The notes below the pieces were generated by a model. It saw only the letters and a list, made by a program, of their open reading frames with translations, was not told the DNA's origin and made no database searches. 64,000 nucleotides of DNA from Pomacea canaliculata (Eukaryota; Mollusca; Gastropoda; Architaenioglossa; Ampullariidae): the NCBI RefSeq assembly GCF_003073045.1, contig NC_037600.1, forward strand, positions 16,136,352 to 16,200,351, read 5' to 3'. The first letter of the stretch is position 1. The number at the start of each line of letters is the position of its first letter. The translations under genes were made by a program, and so were the position numbers. Of this stretch, positions 60,716 to 64,000 are shown in pieces.

Positions 60716-61611
60716 GCCATTGCAGTCATCTTGATTGCCTTAATCTTTGCATTGGTCTCGTCGACTCTTGCCTTATCAGCCAGCTCGGCTTGGTGGATGC
60801 GACAGAGCGACACCACGTGACCGACGCGAGTATTAGCCTGTGATGGAGTTCAGGGCCCTGCTGATGCCGCAGTCGCTGTGGATTGACGCCGGTGTCCAGC
60901 CAACCGAACAGCACGTCCTGCCAGCCATCAACACCATCAACCCATCAACCCATCAACACCATCACTCATATTCAGAACAAGAACATATCGATGAAGTATT
61001 CCATTGAATGTTCTTTGACAAGCCCTGAATTTATTTCCCGAATTTATTGACATTTTTTTCCTCCATGTTGATTATTGAAAAAACTTTGATTACTTCGACT
61101 AGTCATCAGTAAATATTGTCAACGGATGACTTCATACATCGTGTGAACTGCAGAGATGCTTTTCTCTTTCATGCATGAACTTGCACGCGCCATAAATCTT
61201 CATTTCTCTCTGCACCGGAAATTTTTACATTCCAGACAGCAAGTCCATGCTAGTCCTGCCTGAGGGTCAAAGGTCGCAAGCTTGACGATCGTGCCGTCAA
61301 ATCGGTAAACTTCTCCACTCCGGTTGTTTATGTATCTAATTCTGTATGTAATTCACTGATATTGCTGTGTGGTAAGTGCATGCGCTCTAGAAATGTACCA
61401 GTAGTATATTATGTATTAATTGGTGTAGATTATTCTTCATTTTTTATGTTAACCAGTGATGCTCAAAGATGTGTGACTGGCAGGTGTATTTACAGGTGTA
61501 TATGACTGTGGTCAAAGCTGCTGTTCAGAACAAAACAGTAAGAAATACTCAATGTACATTTAACCCTACACAGCTGATTTATATTTAATGTGATGCTTTC
61601 TCGACTGGTTA

Positions 61612-61685
<74 letters not shown>
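61612..61685 (+). repeat. (AAT)n microsatellite
   Basis: About 24 perfect units. Confidence 0.95.
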
Positions 61686-61687
<2 letters not shown>

Positions 61688-62155
61688 TAAAATCTTTTGC
61701 TAAACGAAGTAAGCAAAAGTAGTGAATAAATAAAACAAATTACTGACAGAAAAAAGAGATGTAATGCAAGGAAATACCTCAATAAATCAAGCTTTCATTT
61801 GGGAAAAAAGAACATCTAGGAAGGAATGAAAAAAGATGGACAATGACATCGCATGAAGGAGGATCCTTAGTTTTTCCCTCCTCTCTCCAGTCTGGTTGTG
61901 ATGGGATGCCGCTGGTTCATGCGCCGGCAGATGCGGTCTGGAGGACAGGTTCACACCAACCATCTTGTATCTTGTGGGATACCTGTCTGTAAGTCTGATT
62001 TTCATGGATTTAAACAGAATTCTGACCGAGGAGAACCTCCGAGGGAAACTAATCTGTGAGTCGGAGTGATACAAGTGTACGGGGGAACTATAGGGACAGA
62101 CGCAAGGGAGGAATGATTGATTAGACGATGATCCACTATTGGATTTTCTATGAGG

Positions 62156-62290
62156 ACAGACAGACAGGCAGACAGGCAGACAGACAGACACACAGACAGA
62201 CAGACAGACAGACAGGCAGGCAGGCAGACAGACAGACAGGCAGACAATCAGGTAGGCAGGCAGACAGACAATCAGGCAGGCAGGCAGACA
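62156..62290 (+). repeat. (CAGA/CAGG)n microsatellite
   Basis: Interrupted tetranucleotide array. The Cys/Leu-rich frame on the minus strand is its shadow. Confidence 0.9.
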
Positions 62291-62565
62291 TCTGTTTGTA
62301 ATCTAAATCTTATAAATATTAGCTGTCGTGACACGGGATGACTGATATGACAGCACAGTATTTGTAAGTCTTATTCCTGAACCATCATTCTTGATCAACA
62401 GACGCCATTTTGTCATCGTGGAAATCACATTAGCCTTATCATCGAAATCACATTAGCGTTGTCATAGAAATCACATTAGCGTTGTCATAGAATTAACCGT
62501 CGGCCGCTCCAGTTTTTTTTTTTTTTTTTTACATTTTCGCTATTTCTGCTCCCTTGATCCTCCAG

Positions 62566-62914
62566 CCTCTCGCCGCCACCTTCCCCAACCGCCTGTTGCC
62601 GAGCAACTCGTGGCCGGATCCGACGAGAAATTTCTATCACAGACGAGATTCTCGCGAGAAGACGTTACCTGGCGCCGAAGACTTACAAAGCTGCCGAGAC
62701 GCTGGATTCTCTTGTCAGAGTAAATTATTTGCCAGAGAAGATCCCCGTTGTTCTGTCGTGGATGGTGGAGAGCTGTGTGGTATGTCTTGTCCAGCACCTT
62801 GGACCATGTTCTGGAATGACCTGCAGCTGTCAGGACGCCTTTGGCCTGGTCTTCGCGGCTCTTGTTGCCATGGGTGACGGGTTCGCACCTCTCTGTGATT
62901 CAACAACGATGTAG
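62566..62914 (+). CDS. Low-confidence coding exon (or promoter text)
   Basis: After a long T tract an acceptor (ATCCTCCAG) opens a 116-codon frame to TAG at 62912-62914. Its most protein-like part reads AAETLDSLVRVNYLPEKIP. A strong internal donor GTATGT at about 62780 would end the exon earlier. No family is recognised. The same DNA contains promoter-type motifs (see the entry at 62595), so the open frame may be accidental. Confidence 0.2.
62595..62880. promoter_or_regulatory. Promoter-like motifs: X-box-like and TCTCGCGAGA
   Basis: GTTGCCGAGCAAC (62595-62607) resembles an RFX X-box. TCTCGCGAGA (62650-62659) is the palindromic core element found in many CpG-rich TATA-less promoters. A second X-box-like GTTGCCATGGGTGAC lies near 62865. 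The target gene is not identified. Confidence 0.35.
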
Positions 62915-63162
62915 CTCATTGCTTTCTTTTGAAAGGTTTCCCTTTGGAAATGAATCCCAGAAACCCTTCCAACTGGAAATCTTCTGAAGATAGTAACATC
63001 AACGTTTATTTGTTTTCTTCATTGAGGATTTGTTGTCTTTAATTTTAAGACGGTGGAATGACTGCATGTGACATTATGTATTTAGAGTAGATTATTTATT
63101 TAGATTATGTATTTAAAGAAGATTGTTTATTTAGATTAAGTATTTAGTGTCAGTGAGGGCAT

Positions 63163-63281
63163 CTAGGTATGATCTAAGGTTGAAGCCGAGGATAAGTCGC
63201 TTCTCCAGGGCAACATGAAGAAGTTAAAAGCGAGGGTCTTGTTACCGTAGTTGTCCAGGGCCTCGTTGGTATTGCTTTCCA
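63163..63281 (-). CDS. Low-confidence terminal coding exon
   Basis: An acceptor with a good pyrimidine tract (CTTCCTTCCCACAG) opens a phase-1 frame coding for ESNTNEALDNYGNKTLAF, then FFMLPWRS, to TAG. No upstream exon was identified within the window, and no family is recognised. Confidence 0.25.
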
Positions 63282-63289
63282 CTGTGGGA

Positions 63290-64000
63290 AGGAAGAGATA
63301 AAGTGGTGGCAAAGATGCCCTGGGGGTAAAGTAGCATTGAGAGATATCTGATGGATCTGGACACAGAATTGCGACAATGAAGACAAGACGCTCGCCCTCG
63401 AGTTCTTGATGTCTACCGCTGGTCAAAGACTTTGTTGCTTCGTAACTGTAGATGTTGAATATTTATGTTTTATAGTTTATTTTGGGAACACCAGAAGACT
63501 GTGCAAACATCCTTGCTTGACATTAAAAAATGCCCCTTTTGTACAGTTTAAAAATATCAGAAAACAAATGTTTCTCCGACACTTACACACACACAATTGT
63601 ATATTCCTCGTAGGCGCTGGTACATTCTTCCACGTGCATCCTTACACCCCATAATATTACAGAATAAAGTTCTGTTGACAGAGACAAATAAACTTCCTAA
63701 ACTTATGAGCTGTTGTTAGATGTATATGCATTAATACACAAGAGACGCGCAGGCTGAGCAGTTCGATACCCGTGAGGCGGAGTGCACTTGACCGACGTGG
63801 AATTATGGGGTACAGACCTTGTTGCCCGGATGGGAAAGAAAGGGAACGACCGGTGGTGATGGTGGGGATGGGGATGGAGGATGAGCGCTACTTTCACAAA
63901 GAATAATAAGTGCAGACTCTAACTCCTTACTACCCAGAAAAACCGAAGTTTGTTTGTCTACCTTTTTATAAAAATCTGTGTCTGCTATAAACTTTCTATT
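63290..64000. other. Window end, nothing firm
   Basis: AT-rich with an AATAAAG near 63663 on the plus strand. No gene can be supported. Confidence 0.3.

Noticed and set aside
62002-62247. Cys/Leu/Ser-rich minus-strand frame
   Set aside because: Product of the CAGA/CAGG microsatellite.

Overview
The window is animal nuclear DNA: AT-rich, with spliced genes, GT-AG introns, TATA promoters, microsatellites, tRNA-derived SINEs, a LINE fragment and DNA-transposon ends. A mollusc or other lophotrochozoan is my best guess. That rests on the gene families and repeat style, not on a diagnostic marker. All confidently modelled genes lie on the minus strand.

Layout. (1) About 3.2-6.4 kb holds a three-exon gene for a small secreted Met/Trp/Pro-rich peptide of 85 aa. 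(2) About 6.4-14.5 kb is mostly non-coding, with a tRNA-derived SINE, a hAT-like end and a CpG-rich promoter-like patch at 8.9 kb. (3) About 14.5-40 kb is a tandem cluster of four paralogous genes (A, B, C, D from left to right) for DEDDh 3'-5' exonucleases of the PML-exon-9/Plex9-like type. Each has a non-coding first exon, a short exon with the start codon, a small exon carrying ExoI (DLETTGL), and a large terminal exon with ExoII and ExoIII. All coding introns are phase 1. A and B are recent tandem copies. C has gained extra acidic exons, a duplicated ExoI exon and a long Asp-rich tail. D has lost catalytic residues in ExoI and ExoIII and looks like a pseudoenzyme. (4) About 42.1-47.8 kb (perhaps to 49.2 kb) is a complete eight-coding-exon Golgi sulfotransferase of the CHST15 type, 426 aa. 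(5) About 49-64 kb is intergenic or repeat DNA, with a SINE, an internally deleted LINE, minisatellites, and low-confidence coding candidates near 53.7-54.0, 62.6-62.9 and 63.2 kb.

The cluster reads as a lineage-specific, rapidly changing nuclease family. Its promoters share a TATA box and, in C and partly in A, a CRE-type site. Its introns have collected a TIR transposon (in B) and an old LTR-like insertion (in C). No link between the nuclease cluster and the sulfotransferase is apparent beyond proximity.
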